This document shows positions 46,698 through 55,711 of a DNA stretch of 64,000 nucleotides, piece by piece. The notes beneath the pieces are model-generated. The model saw nothing but the letters and a program-made list of their open reading frames with translations. It was not told where the DNA came from and did no database searches. Numbering within the stretch: position 1 is the first letter of the stretch; every line of letters starts with the position of its first letter. The position numbers were made by a program, and so were the translations under genes. Source of the stretch: Thermoleptolyngbya sichuanensis A183 (GTDB lineage: Bacteria > Cyanobacteriota > Cyanobacteriia > Elainellales > Elainellaceae); assembly GCF_013177315.1 (NCBI RefSeq), contig NZ_CP053661.1:3224001-3288000 (forward strand), written 5' to 3'.

Positions 46698-48635
46698 ATG
46701 CCCATCATGTACCCTCAATGGCAACCTTGGAACTTCCTGTGGAATGATTTTCGGAACACTTTTCGGAACACTTTTCGGAACACTGTTCAGAACGCTTTTC
46801 AGAACGCTTTTCGGAGCGCTTTTCGGAGCATTTTTTGGAATTCCTTGAGAAATACTTGCCGGAGTATTCAATGGAAAGCCGGATGGAGATCGACTGGGCA
46901 GTGGCGATCGCCCCTTCTCATCCTGCTCGTCCTGACGCTGACCTATGGCTGTGTCGTCGCCAATCGCCCCGCTGCCACGCTGCTCACTGACCCGTTTTTG
47001 CAACTGCCCACGCCGACCAGCGTGCGCGTTGTCTGGTTTACCGAGTTTGAGGGCGGCGAGCATCGGGTGGAATATGGCGACGGGTTCCAGCAGCGGGCGA
47101 TCGCCACCACCACAAAGCTATCCCGCGTGCGCGAAGACCAGCGATCGCGCGTCGGCCAGCAGACCGAACCCGGCCAGGTCTATCAGCAGCCCACGCCCCG
47201 CGACATCTGGCGGCACGAAGCCGAAGTGACGGGCCTGACACCGGGGCAGCGCATTCCCTATCGCGTCGCCAGCCTGCGGGCCAATGGGCTATTCACACGG
47301 GCGATCGCCAGCCGCCCCTTTACCCTGGCTCCCCTGCCACCGCCCGGTACGCCGCTCAAAATCTTGCTCACCTCCGACCACCAGAGTATGCCCATGACCG
47401 CCACCAACCTGCAAAAGGTCGTGGAGACAGTGGGACAGGTGGATGCGGTCTTTTTGGCAGGCGACACGGTGAACATCCCCGACCGCGCCTCGGAATGGTT
47501 TGATGACAATCGCGGCGGTGCATTCTTCCCCTGCCTCCAGGGTCGCGCCAGCTATTCCCTAGAGCGCAACGGCACTACGCGGGTTTACACTGGCGGCGAA
47601 ATCATTCAGCACGCGCCGATGTACGTGGCAATCGGCAACCACGAAATCATGGGGCGCTACGGCCGCCTAGATAGCTTGAACGGCGAATTTGAAGACGCGA
47701 TTCCCCGTGATGTAGCGCTGCGGCTCTACGGCCCCAACGGACTAAACAACACCGCCTTCAGCACCGACACCTACGAAGAAATCTTCAGCCTGCCCCAAAG
47801 TCCAGAGGGCGGCGAAACCTACTACGCTACCACCATTGGCGATGTGCGATTGGTATCGCTGTTTGCCACCAACCTGTGGCGCGTGCCCAGCCTAGACCCC
47901 TCTGCCAAGGGGCGCTTCCGCGAACCCGAAGCCAAGCTCAATAGCCGCGAAGACTGGGGTTATGGGCAAATTATCTTTGAGCCAATCCGCAAGGGCAGCC
48001 CGCAATACAACTGGCTAAAGCAGGAACTGAGCAGCCCGGAGTTCCGGCAGGCCCGCTATAAGATCGTGATGCTGCACCACCCAACCCATACCCTGGGGGA
48101 TAACGTCGTGCCGCCTTATACCGACCCCATTCGCGTAGTGGAGCGCAACGCCGAGGGCAGCCCTGCGGTGGTTCGCTACGATTATCCAAAGTCGGACGAC
48201 TATTTGCTGAAGGATGTGATGCCGCTGCTGGAGGCGGCGCAGGCGCAACTGGTGCTGTACGGGCATTCTCACGTCTGGAACCGCTTCCGCTCGCCTGCGG
48301 GCCTGCACCTGCTGGAAACCTCCAACGTGGGCAATACCTACGGAGCCTATTGGAAACCGCAGCCCCGGAAGCTGCCCGATCTGAACCCGCAATTCTACAA
48401 CCTGGAAAACTACGTGACGGCGGGCGATCCGGGGGGGCTGGAACCGATTACGCCGACCCTTGCGCCCGTGACGGGAGATGATGGACAGCCGCTGCCGTTT
48501 CTCTCCAGCAACGACATCACCGCCTTCACCATTTTCGACACAGGCACGGGCACCATCAGTAGCTACCGCTTTGACACGCGCACCCCGGATGCGCCTGTGG
48601 TCAAGTTCGATGAGTTTCAGCTTGGCGTTGGATAA
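46698..48635 (+). CDS. Purple-acid-phosphatase-like metallophosphoesterase, lipoprotein
   Basis: A protein of about 645 residues. Residues about 17-56 are a string of tetrapeptide repeats (FRNT/FQNA/FRSA) encoded by a 12-bp tandem repeat. A membrane helix ending in a lipobox-like LTYGC follows, then a fibronectin-like N-domain of purple acid phosphatases. The calcineurin-like metallophosphoesterase domain has LLTSDHQSMP, DAVFLAGDTVN, YVAIGNHEIMG, VMLHHPTHT and LVLYGHSHVWNR, the metal ligands in order. It is likely an exported phosphatase. The start may also be GTG at 46683. Confidence 0.87.
   Translation: MPIMYPQWQPWNFLWNDFRNTFRNTFRNTVQNAFQNAFRSAFRSIFWNSLRNTCRSIQWKAGWRSTGQWRSPLLILLVLTLTYGCVVANRPAATLLTDPFLQLPTPTSVRVVWFTEFEGGEHRVEYGDGFQQRAIATTTKLSRVREDQRSRVGQQTEPGQVYQQPTPRDIWRHEAEVTGLTPGQRIPYRVASLRANGLFTRAIASRPFTLAPLPPPGTPLKILLTSDHQSMPMTATNLQKVVETVGQVDAVFLAGDTVNIPDRASEWFDDNRGGAFFPCLQGRASYSLERNGTTRVYTGGEIIQHAPMYVAIGNHEIMGRYGRLDSLNGEFEDAIPRDVALRLYGPNGLNNTAFSTDTYEEIFSLPQSPEGGETYYATTIGDVRLVSLFATNLWRVPSLDPSAKGRFREPEAKLNSREDWGYGQIIFEPIRKGSPQYNWLKQELSSPEFRQARYKIVMLHHPTHTLGDNVVPPYTDPIRVVERNAEGSPAVVRYDYPKSDDYLLKDVMPLLEAAQAQLVLYGHSHVWNRFRSPAGLHLLETSNVGNTYGAYWKPQPRKLPDLNPQFYNLENYVTAGDPGGLEPITPTLAPVTGDDGQPLPFLSSNDITAFTIFDTGTGTISSYRFDTRTPDAPVVKFDEFQLGVG
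46747..46840. repeat. 12-bp tandem repeat in phosphatase 5' coding region
   Basis: Units of TTTTCGGAACAC (also TTTTCAGAACGC, TTTTCGGAGCGC) repeated about eight times in frame. They code for tetrapeptides such as Phe-Arg-Asn-Thr, giving alternating Phe and Arg/Gln every fourth residue. The units gradually diverge toward the 3' side. Confidence 0.85.
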
Positions 48636-48649
48636 GGATGTGAAACAAG

Positions 48650-48723
48650 GGCGAACGATGGGACTCGAACCCACGAATGGCGGAACCACAATCCGCTGCC
48701 TTAACCACTTGGCTACGCTCGCC
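48650..48723 (-). tRNA. tRNA-His (GTG)
   Basis: On the minus strand this folds as a complete tRNA. The acceptor stem is GCGAGCG/CGTTCGC with an encoded G-1 opposite C73, the hallmark of tRNA-His. The anticodon stem GCGGA/TCCGC surrounds loop TTGTGGT with anticodon GTG. The T arm is GTGGG-TTCGAGT-CCCAT. CCA is not encoded. Confidence 0.95.
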
Positions 48724-48821
48724 GTACAGTGCCCTCTACAGGCGAATACTAGTATAGCATTTGGCTGATGGGCCTTGTCACAAATTTTGTGCCTTTTGAT
48801 CTTAGAACTTACGTTGATCTT

Positions 48822-48911
48822 AGAACTTACGCAGTTGGGCAATTTCTCGCGGGCTGTGTCCGCAAGAAATTGCCCAAAATCCAGAAAGCCTATCGCAAGT
48901 GCGTATGCCCT
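48822..48911. repeat. Dispersed palindromic repeat, copy 6
   Basis: A diverged 90-bp copy in the reverse orientation: AGAACTTACGCAGTTGGGC at the left and GCAAGTGCGTATGCCCT at the right. It lies between the two tRNA genes. Just before it, TTGATCTTAGAACTTACG occurs twice in part (48,797-48,830), which suggests local duplication of its end. Confidence 0.8.
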
Positions 48912-49014
48912 GGGTCTGTTTGATCCTTGTGATCTGGTGTGTGGGAATATCTATGACCCCAACTTCTGACTCAGCTATCCAGTCCGCTATACTAGGGAAG
49001 GCGACAACTCGCTT

Positions 49015-49088
49015 CGGGATGTAGCGCAGCTTGGTAGCGCGCCTGCTTTGGGAGCAGGATGCCGCAGGTTCAAATCCTGTCATCCCGA
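49015..49088 (+). tRNA. tRNA-Pro (TGG)
   Basis: A complete cloverleaf: acceptor CGGGATG/CATCCCG with discriminator A, D-arm region TAGCGCAGCTTGGTAGCGCG, anticodon stem CCTGC/GCAGG with loop TTTGGGA and anticodon TGG, and T arm GCAGG-TTCAAAT-CCTGT. CCA is not encoded. Confidence 0.95.
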
Positions 49089-49130
49089 TTTTTCATTTTG
49101 AATGGAACTGCAAATTGCTAAAGGCGGGTA

Positions 49131-49919
49131 GTGGTGCAAACGGACTGGATTTATCCCTATCCGCCTCTTTTGTCTGGCGTGTTGGTTAGGCGCTACAAGC
49201 GATTTTTCGCGGACATTGAGCTAGAGAGTGGCGAGATCGTTACAGCGCACTGCCCCAATACCGGGCCGATGACGGGGGTCAATTGCCCTGGCAGTCGCGT
49301 GATGGTGTCGCCTAGCAATAACCCGAAGCGATCGCTCGCCTATACCTGGGAACTGATCGAGGTGAACGACAACGGGCCAACGTGGGTGGGGGTGAATACG
49401 GCGCTGCCCAACCGCATCGTCCGCTCGGCGCTGGAAGCACGGCTGTTTCCAGAACTGGGCAGCTATCAGCAGATTCGGGGCGAAGTGCCCTACGGACAGG
49501 ATCAGAAAAGCCGGGTCGATTTTTTATTGACGGGAGCCGCCGATGGGCGACCCGTTTATATCGAGGTCAAAAACACCACCTGGGCGCTGGGCGACCTGGC
49601 GCTGTTTCCCGACACCGTGACAGAACGGGGGCAAAAGCATCTGCGAGAGTTGACAGCGCTGCTGCCCCAGGCGCGACCGGTGATGCTGTATTTCATTAAT
49701 CGAGGCGACTGCACCCGGTTTTCGCCGGGCGATCGCGCTGATCCGGTCTATGGGCAACTGCTGCGGGGGGCGATCGCCCAGGGGTTAGAAGTGCTGCCCT
49801 GTCGATTCGAGATTTCGCCTGCGGGTATCCGCTATCTAGGTCTGGCTGAGCTTTGCCTTGAGACGACGCAACCCATCGAAGTTCACACACCCAAGGGCAA
49901 ACGACGAAAAGCGCCATAA
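49131..49919 (+). CDS. sfsA: DNA/RNA nuclease SfsA family
   Basis: A 262-residue SfsA-family protein. RRYKRFFADIELESGEIVTA begins the OB-like N-domain, CPNTGPMTGV is the family signature, and the PD-(D/E)XK-like core reads KSRVDFLLTG then VYIEVKNTTWAL. SfsA of E. coli was named for sugar-fermentation stimulation and has reported nuclease activity. The start is GTG at 49131, 43 bp after tRNA-Pro. Confidence 0.93.
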   Translation: MVQTDWIYPYPPLLSGVLVRRYKRFFADIELESGEIVTAHCPNTGPMTGVNCPGSRVMVSPSNNPKRSLAYTWELIEVNDNGPTWVGVNTALPNRIVRSALEARLFPELGSYQQIRGEVPYGQDQKSRVDFLLTGAADGRPVYIEVKNTTWALGDLALFPDTVTERGQKHLRELTALLPQARPVMLYFINRGDCTRFSPGDRADPVYGQLLRGAIAQGLEVLPCRFEISPAGIRYLGLAELCLETTQPIEVHTPKGKRRKAP

Positions 49920-50600
49920 CGCAGGGCGAAAAGAGAAAAAATCGAGGAATGGAACAGCGCAAAACGGTAGCAAATGACACGATTAATCGCCTCATTCGTA
50001 TTTGTCATGATCACCGTTAGAATGCGCCAAGTCAGCCGGTTTCAGTCCAGTGCGATCGCCCAAAAGCCTCTTTGCAAGCAGCTTTCAGGGATTTGGTTTC
50101 TATTAGAACAAAATGGAGAGCGATCGCTCGATTCGGATATCCGTATTTGCCACGGTAGAGATATCCGCCTTGCCTCAAACATGAATATTTCTTAAATTCT
50201 GTTCTACGCCTCTAGGAACTTCTTAATCCTCCTTGGGGGGCGTGGATCTGCTGTATACATCTGATAAAGTTGCGACACAAGACGAGACATTATGTTGACC
50301 GTTAAAAGAAGACCATCCGCAGTTGTGGACATCCGATAAAGAGCAGATAAAGAGCAGAATTGTTGATTTCGCTGAAGCTCAAGATTCAGGGTTCCCTGCC
50401 TCTACTCATGTCTATCAACTTTCGCGGAAAATGGTTTTCTAGCTGGTGTCACGCTGGCGGCCGATGCTGCCGACTCGCTTGCTTCCATCGCGCATTTCAG
50501 ATACAAATTCCTGAGAATTCTTGCTAAATTCCTGCGAATTTCCTAGACCGAATAGCCCAATCAAAACGGCTAGCCATGTTCGTGAAAGGAGAGACAAATT
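49920..50600. other. Intergenic region upstream of glycosyltransferase
   Basis: About 680 bp without a convincing gene. GGATATCCG near 50,136 and GATATCCGCC near 50,158 give a short inverted repeat. The promoter of the downstream glycosyltransferase should lie here. A 73-codon ORF (49974-50195) has no family support. Confidence 0.4.
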
Positions 50601-51683
50601 ATGCGTATTGCACAAATTGCTCCGCTCTGGGAACGAGTTCCTCCTACCACCTACGGTGGAACAGAGCTGGTGGTGAGCTTGCTCACGGATGAGTTAGTCC
50701 GACGGGGGCATGAAGTGACCTTATTTGCTTCAGGAGATTCGATTACGCTGGCGAATCTGGAATCGGTTCATCCTCGTGCGCTGCGGCTCGATAGCACGGT
50801 GAAAGAATACGGCATTTACGAAATGCTGGAACTGGCTCAGGTTTACGAACGGGCTGACGAATTCGACATAATTCATTCCCATGTGGGCTGTGCCGCGCTG
50901 CCCTATGTAAATCTGGTCAAAACGCCAACCGTCCACACGCTGCACGGCATTTTTACGCCAGACAACGAAAAGATGTTCACCTATGCCCAACGGCAGCCCT
51001 ACGTGAGCATTTCCAACACGCAGCGGGAGCCGTGCCTGGGACTAAACTATGTTGCCACCGTATACAACGGGATTGATGTAGAGAGCCACAAGTTTCATCC
51101 TGTGCCGAATGATCCCCCCTATCTGGCATTTTTGGGGCGGCTGTCGCCCGAAAAGGGAACCCATCACGCCATCGAAATTGCCAAGAAAACGGGCTATCCG
51201 CTGAAGATGGCAGGCAAGATCGACGTGGTGGATCGGGAATACTATGAGCAGCAGATTAAGCCCCACATCGATGGCGAACAGATTCAGTATCTCGGCGAGG
51301 CCAATCATCAGCAGAAAAATGTGCTGATGGGCGGGGCGATCGCCACGCTGTTCCCCATCACTTGGCGCGAACCGTTTGGGCTAGTGATGGTGGAGTCAAT
51401 GGCGGCGGGTACGCCTGTCGTGGCGATGGAACTGGGGTCCACGTCCGAAGTGATTGCTCACGGCAAGACGGGCTTTCTCTGCCATTCGGTGGAGGAGTGT
51501 GTTGCGGCGATCGCCCAGGTGCCGCAGCTCGATCGTCGGGCCTGTCGAGATCATGTCCAGGCGAACTTCAGTGTGCAGCGCATGACCGATGGCTATGAGC
51601 AGGTCTATCGCCAACTGGTGGGCGATCGCACGTTGACCAGTCCGGCAATTTTCAGCCTGCCGCAGCCAAAGCTGGCCGGGTAA
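50601..51683 (+). CDS. Family 4 glycosyltransferase
   Basis: A 360-residue GT-B glycosyltransferase (GT4-type). The N-domain start RIAQIAPLWERVPPTTYGGT and the C-domain FLGRLSPEKGTHHAIEIAKK are typical. The retaining EX7E motif is in WREPFGLVMVESMAAGTPVV. AAAGGAGAG lies 9-10 bases before the ATG at 50601. The acceptor is unknown; it may build a polysaccharide or glycolipid. A second GT4-type gene follows about 900 bp downstream. Confidence 0.9.
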   Translation: MRIAQIAPLWERVPPTTYGGTELVVSLLTDELVRRGHEVTLFASGDSITLANLESVHPRALRLDSTVKEYGIYEMLELAQVYERADEFDIIHSHVGCAALPYVNLVKTPTVHTLHGIFTPDNEKMFTYAQRQPYVSISNTQREPCLGLNYVATVYNGIDVESHKFHPVPNDPPYLAFLGRLSPEKGTHHAIEIAKKTGYPLKMAGKIDVVDREYYEQQIKPHIDGEQIQYLGEANHQQKNVLMGGAIATLFPITWREPFGLVMVESMAAGTPVVAMELGSTSEVIAHGKTGFLCHSVEECVAAIAQVPQLDRRACRDHVQANFSVQRMTDGYEQVYRQLVGDRTLTSPAIFSLPQPKLAG

Positions 51684-52582
51684 CCCTTGACCAATAGCAG
51701 GGGTTATAGCAAGGGTTGAGGAGCGAACTCTGCCCTAAGATCGAAGCCTCAACCCTTCAAACGTGCAATGCTTTGAAGTTGAGTTGCAACTCTTATATCT
51801 GTAGCGCCGCTTATAGCGCTTCTGTAGTGCCGCAGGGATGGCAGTCTATCCGGGTTGCCGCAGAGTTGGCTTCCAAACCACAAGATAAGGTTGACCCTGG
51901 TCAAGTCAGGTCCCAGTTTGAGTTCAGCCCATGTTAGCCCAGGGTCAGCACAGAATCAGCACAGGGTGCGAGCCGCCTGCATCGGGTTCTGGTTTTGTAA
52001 ATTGCAGGGTTTGCAAATTGCAGGGTTTGTAAATTGCAGAGTTGGTTTTGTAAAGCGTCGTGCTTTCTTTGCACTTTAGTCCGGGAACGCAATTCCCGCG
52101 CTTGAAGTAGTCTAAGTTCCCCTGATGATGGCGCTTTGACTGTGATGGCGCTTTGACTGATGACGCTTTGACGTGTTTCCCTTCGCGCTACAGACATTTT
52201 GCCTTGCAGATGTATTGCAAGGTGATACGCCGACTACAGGCGGTTCGTCCCTCGCGTGTTCCTGATTTTTTCGTTCACCCCTTCCGAGACATCGCTCATG
52301 TCGTGACCTAGCACATTGTTGGCGTACCTCTGCTCTATACAATGCCCCTGGAGAAAAACTTAAAAAGCAGCACGCTCGATACAGCGTTTAATCGCTCCAC
52401 ACGGCACAATATGGCAGTGTAAAGGAACCCTAACGAACATCACGGCTTATTTCAGGATTGTTAGCGGTTCGCCGATGGTTCACTGGCGAGGTCAGACCAA
52501 CCGGACAGGAAGATCCTATCCTAGCTAGAGGGTTGGCTTGGCTGCGGTGTCCGGTACGATATCCAAGTCTACGAGGTTAGCA
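51684..52582. other. Intergenic region with short tandem repeats
   Basis: About 900 bp with no supported gene. TTTGTAAATTGCAGGG-type units occur three times at 51,992-52,041, and TGATGGCGCTTTGACTG-type units three times at 52,122-52,172. The rest has no recognised structure. The promoter of the second glycosyltransferase gene is expected near its end. Confidence 0.5.
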
Positions 52583-53983
52583 ATGTCCCAGACCCCTCCC
52601 GTATCCCAATCGCGTCATCCTAGGGCAACGTTTTCTGCTGGGCCCCAGCGGCAGGCGATCGCCCTTATCCTGGTTCATAATGATCCGGCGCTGGAATTTC
52701 AGCGCGAAGAAGCCAGCGGCAGCCGGGTATACGTGAATCAAATCAGCGAGGCGCTGGCCAAGCTTGGCTGGCAGGTGGATGTGTTTACCCGCAAGACGAA
52801 TCCCGACGATCCAACGATCGTGCAGCATTCGCCCCACCACCGCACGATTCGTCTGGTCGCTGGCCCGCAGGAGTTTATCCCGCGCGATCGCCTGTTGGAG
52901 CATATGCCCGCCTTTGTCGAAGCTTTCCGTAAGTTTCAGACCAAGGACGGATTTCACTATCCGCTGGTGCATACCCACTACTGGCTCGCAGGCTGGGTGG
53001 GGCTGCAACTGAAGCAGGAGAGCAATATTCAACTGGTTCATACTTACCACTCTCTGGCGGCGGTTAAATACGCAGGCATGGCTCAAAAGCCGCTGGTTGC
53101 CGACCACCGCATGGCCGTAGAGCGGCATACGCTCGTCGGCGCGAACTGCATCGTGGCAACCAGCCCCCAAGAGCAAGAAACCCTGCGGGAATTGGTGGCC
53201 ACTCCCGGCAACGTGCAGGTGATTCCCGGTGGCACTGACTTGGACGTGTTCCACCAGATGTCGCGCAGCGATGCCCGCGCCCAGTTGGGCCTGTCGCCCT
53301 CGGAAAACGTGGTGCTGCATGTAGGACGGTTTGACCCGCGCAAGGGAATTGAGACGCTGGTGCGAGCCTGTGCCCAAATCAAGCAAATGGATACCCTAGC
53401 AGGGGAACCGCTGCGGCTGCTGCTGGTGGGCGCGGCCGACGATGCCGAGAGCCTGGCCGAGCGCGATCGCATCCAGTCGCTTGTAGCCGAACTGGGGCTA
53501 AACGCCGTCACGGAGTTTGTCGGTCAGGTCGGACACGATCGTCTGCCGCTGTATTACACCGCTGCAGATGTGTGCGTTGTGCCCAGCCAGTTTGAACCCT
53601 TTGGGCTAGTGGCGCTGGAGGCGATGGCCTGCGGTACGCCCGTGGTCGCGTCGGATGTTGGCGGGCTGAAGTTTGCCGTCGTGCCGGAGGAAACGGGGCT
53701 GCTAGTGGCTCCGCAGGATGTAGACGGCTTTGCGGGGGCGATCGCCCGCATTCTCAGCGACGACCTCTGGGCCCACCGTCTGCGTCGTCAGGCTTCCCTA
53801 CGAGTCCAGCAAAACTTTAGCTGGAGCGCAGTGGCCGCTCGCCTCAGCGACCTCTATCGCAGGCTGCTGGCACAATCGCTCACAGGCGATCTGCTGTCGG
53901 TTCCGATGGCTCCAACCACCGCAGCCGCCCTCAGTTCACTGCCCGCCGAGCCGCTGGAGCAGCCGCTAGTGAATGTGTCTTAG
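52583..53983 (+). CDS. Glycosyltransferase family 4 (MshA/sucrose-synthase-like)
   Basis: A 466-residue GT-B glycosyltransferase. ILVHNDPALEFQREEASGSR begins the N-domain and PLVHTHYWLAGWVGLQL is the acceptor side. The donor side has VVLHVGRFDPRKGIETLVRA, and the EX7E motif is in FEPFGLVALEAMACGTPVV. The pattern resembles MshA and sucrose-phosphate-synthase-like enzymes. The start is ATG at 52583; the 15 codons upstream are unrelated. The substrate is not fixed by sequence. Confidence 0.9.
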   Translation: MSQTPPVSQSRHPRATFSAGPQRQAIALILVHNDPALEFQREEASGSRVYVNQISEALAKLGWQVDVFTRKTNPDDPTIVQHSPHHRTIRLVAGPQEFIPRDRLLEHMPAFVEAFRKFQTKDGFHYPLVHTHYWLAGWVGLQLKQESNIQLVHTYHSLAAVKYAGMAQKPLVADHRMAVERHTLVGANCIVATSPQEQETLRELVATPGNVQVIPGGTDLDVFHQMSRSDARAQLGLSPSENVVLHVGRFDPRKGIETLVRACAQIKQMDTLAGEPLRLLLVGAADDAESLAERDRIQSLVAELGLNAVTEFVGQVGHDRLPLYYTAADVCVVPSQFEPFGLVALEAMACGTPVVASDVGGLKFAVVPEETGLLVAPQDVDGFAGAIARILSDDLWAHRLRRQASLRVQQNFSWSAVAARLSDLYRRLLAQSLTGDLLSVPMAPTTAAALSSLPAEPLEQPLVNVS

Positions 53984-54228
53984 CATACTGGTTAGAATGC
54001 CAGGACGTAGATAGGACGCACAACAGCACTGGCTGCCTTCTGCGCTGGGCTGGCTAACCCATCTAGGAGTCAGGAATTAAAGGAATCAAAAGGAGTGTGG
54101 GTGTGCCTGCGCTCCTTTTGAGTGTTGTCGCGGGGACTGGCTGCCGCAAATACGGCGCAATCGTTATCTCCCAAAAGCTTCTCCTCAGCCTAATAAGTAG
54201 ATAGACCAAATTAAAAAACAGATCCTGA

Positions 54229-54263
54229 ACCCTGCGCCGCCCGCTGCGCGGGCGGCGCAGGGT
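54229..54263. terminator. Strong perfect hairpin, terminator-like
   Basis: ACCCTGCGCCGCCCGC (54229-54244) pairs fully with 54248-54263 around a TGC loop: 16 bp, very GC-rich. Only TCTTTGGGCTTT follows, not a T-run. It may end the glycosyltransferase transcript or be an IS-associated palindrome; the IS630 begins 22 bp further on. Confidence 0.45.
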
Positions 54264-54284
54264 CTTTGGGCTTTATATTTATTA

Positions 54285-55235
54285 TAGCACTACGTATTTG
54301 GGTTAGGACGTTATCATAGAGCCATCAGGAGAGTTTAGGAACACCTATGCCCGCCCCCTACAGCTACGACTTGCGTTGCAAAGCGATTGAAGCCGTGAAA
54401 CAAGGTCACCGCAAAGTTGATGTCTGTCGAATGTTCAACATCAGTCGCAATACCTTAGACCTGTGGTTGAAACGGGAAAAAGAAACGGGAGATTGCCGAG
54501 CGATGACTGGGTTTCAGCGAGGAAATCGGCATAAGATTACCGACTGGTCGCGCTTTCGTGAGTTTGTCAAGCAGCATGGGGATCAGACCCAAGCGAGACT
54601 GGCAACCCTGTGGGGGGATAATGTGACACAGCAGGACATCAGTCGAGCCTTGCGAAAGATTGGGTTTAGTCGAAAAAAAAGACCTATGGCTATCGGGAAC
54701 GAGACGACCTGAAGCGACAAGAGTTTCAAGAGCGCTTGAGGAGTAAGCTGCCGCATCAGGTTGTCTATGTCGATGAAGCAGGCATTGATCATCGAGACGT
54801 TTATCCCTACGGCTACTGCGAGGTTGGAGACCGCTTCTATGGGCTTAAATCAGGAAAACGCACCGAACGAGTCAGTTGGATTGCGGCCTTACGAGAGAAC
54901 AGCCTCTTTGCGCCAATGACCTTTGCTGGCTCGTGCAACCGGGATTTAGTGGAGAGGGGGTTGGAGGAGTGCTTAGTCCCCCAACTGCGAGCGGGAGATG
55001 TGATTGTGATTGACAATGCCAGTTTCCATCATTCTCAAACCATTGAAGAGATCGTGGCTCAAGCAGGGTGTGAGATTTGGTATTTACCCCCTTATTCCCC
55101 AGACTTGAACGAGATTGAGCATTGGTGGTTTGTGCTGAAGAATTGGATGCGGCAACGCTGGGATGAGTTTGATAACTTTCGCGATTGTGTTGATGCTGCT
55201 TTTAGAGAATGCCCTAACGTGACTGCGTAGGGCTA
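54285..55235 (+). mobile_element. IS630-family insertion sequence (second)
   Basis: A 951-bp element flanked by TA (54283-54284 and 55236-55237). The ends are imperfect inverted repeats of about 28 bp: TAGCACTACGTATTTGGGTT at the left and TAGCCCTACGCAGTCACGTT on the other strand at the right. It is a different IS630 from the one at 41.8 kb. It has cut off a PhnD-like gene whose remnant starts at its right edge. Confidence 0.87.
54347..55230 (+). CDS. IS630-family transposase, two frames
   Basis: The first frame (54347-54712) gives the HTH part: YSYDLRCKAIEAVKQGHRKV, then FNISRNTLDLWLKRE. The second (54736-55230) gives the DDE part: QVVYVDEAGIDHR, VIVIDNASFHHS and LPPYSPDLNEIEHWWFVLKN. A -1 shift on the A8 run (54673-54680) joins them through KKTYGYRERDDLKRQEFQER. 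Productive slippage is likely, because the bridging peptide fits the family. Confidence 0.85.
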
Positions 55236-55585
55236 TAGTTGGAGCGAATCAAGCTGACCAGTGGTGTGGCTTGAGTGCGGGCGTGGATGGTGACATATTC
55301 AGATGGGCCGGCCCAAACCAAATCCAGTTGATTGGTTTGCAATGCAGAGGCGGCCGTGAGCAAATCATCCATAGGAAAAAACTCAACGGAAGTTTCTAAA
55401 ACGTCTTCCAAAGCCGCCCGAAACGGATCGTACTTTTCCTTTAATTCATCAATTCCCTGAACATCCGTAATTGCGAATCTAATTTTCTCAGGTAATTTGA
55501 CAGTGGATACCCGCGAAGCCGTGGAGGTTGCACTACAGCCAGCAATAAAGAGACTGGAATACCACAGGAAATTGCGTCGTTTCAT
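55236..55585 (-). pseudogene. PhnD-like phosphonate/phosphite-binding protein, truncated
   Basis: The 5' end of a periplasmic binding lipoprotein: RRNFLWYSSLFIAGCSATS is a signal with lipobox Cys. IRFAITDVQGIDELKEKYDP, FFPMDDLLTAASALQTNQLD and VWAGPSEYVTI are typical of phosphate/phosphite/phosphonate-binding PhnD proteins. The frame runs into the IS630 right end after SLIRSNY. The remaining two thirds of the gene are not on the other side of the element, so insertion was followed by deletion. Confidence 0.82.
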
Positions 55586-55711
55586 GGCATTTTGGGGACT
55601 ATGCTAGATTGGCAGAACTCAGCTTAGAGTTCCCGCCCATCATAAAAAGTCACCAAAGCATAAATAAGGTTTACCAAACTTATTTAATCTTATGCTTTTG
55701 TTAGGACTTAC

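Noticed and set aside
48650-48723. tRNA-His apparently lacking G-1
   Set aside because: Aligning T8-A9 shows that the first G of the gene is G-1 opposite C73; the tRNA is normal.
48015-48842. A 275-codon minus-strand ORF
   Set aside because: It runs through the tRNA-His gene and is antisense to the metallophosphatase; no family resemblance.
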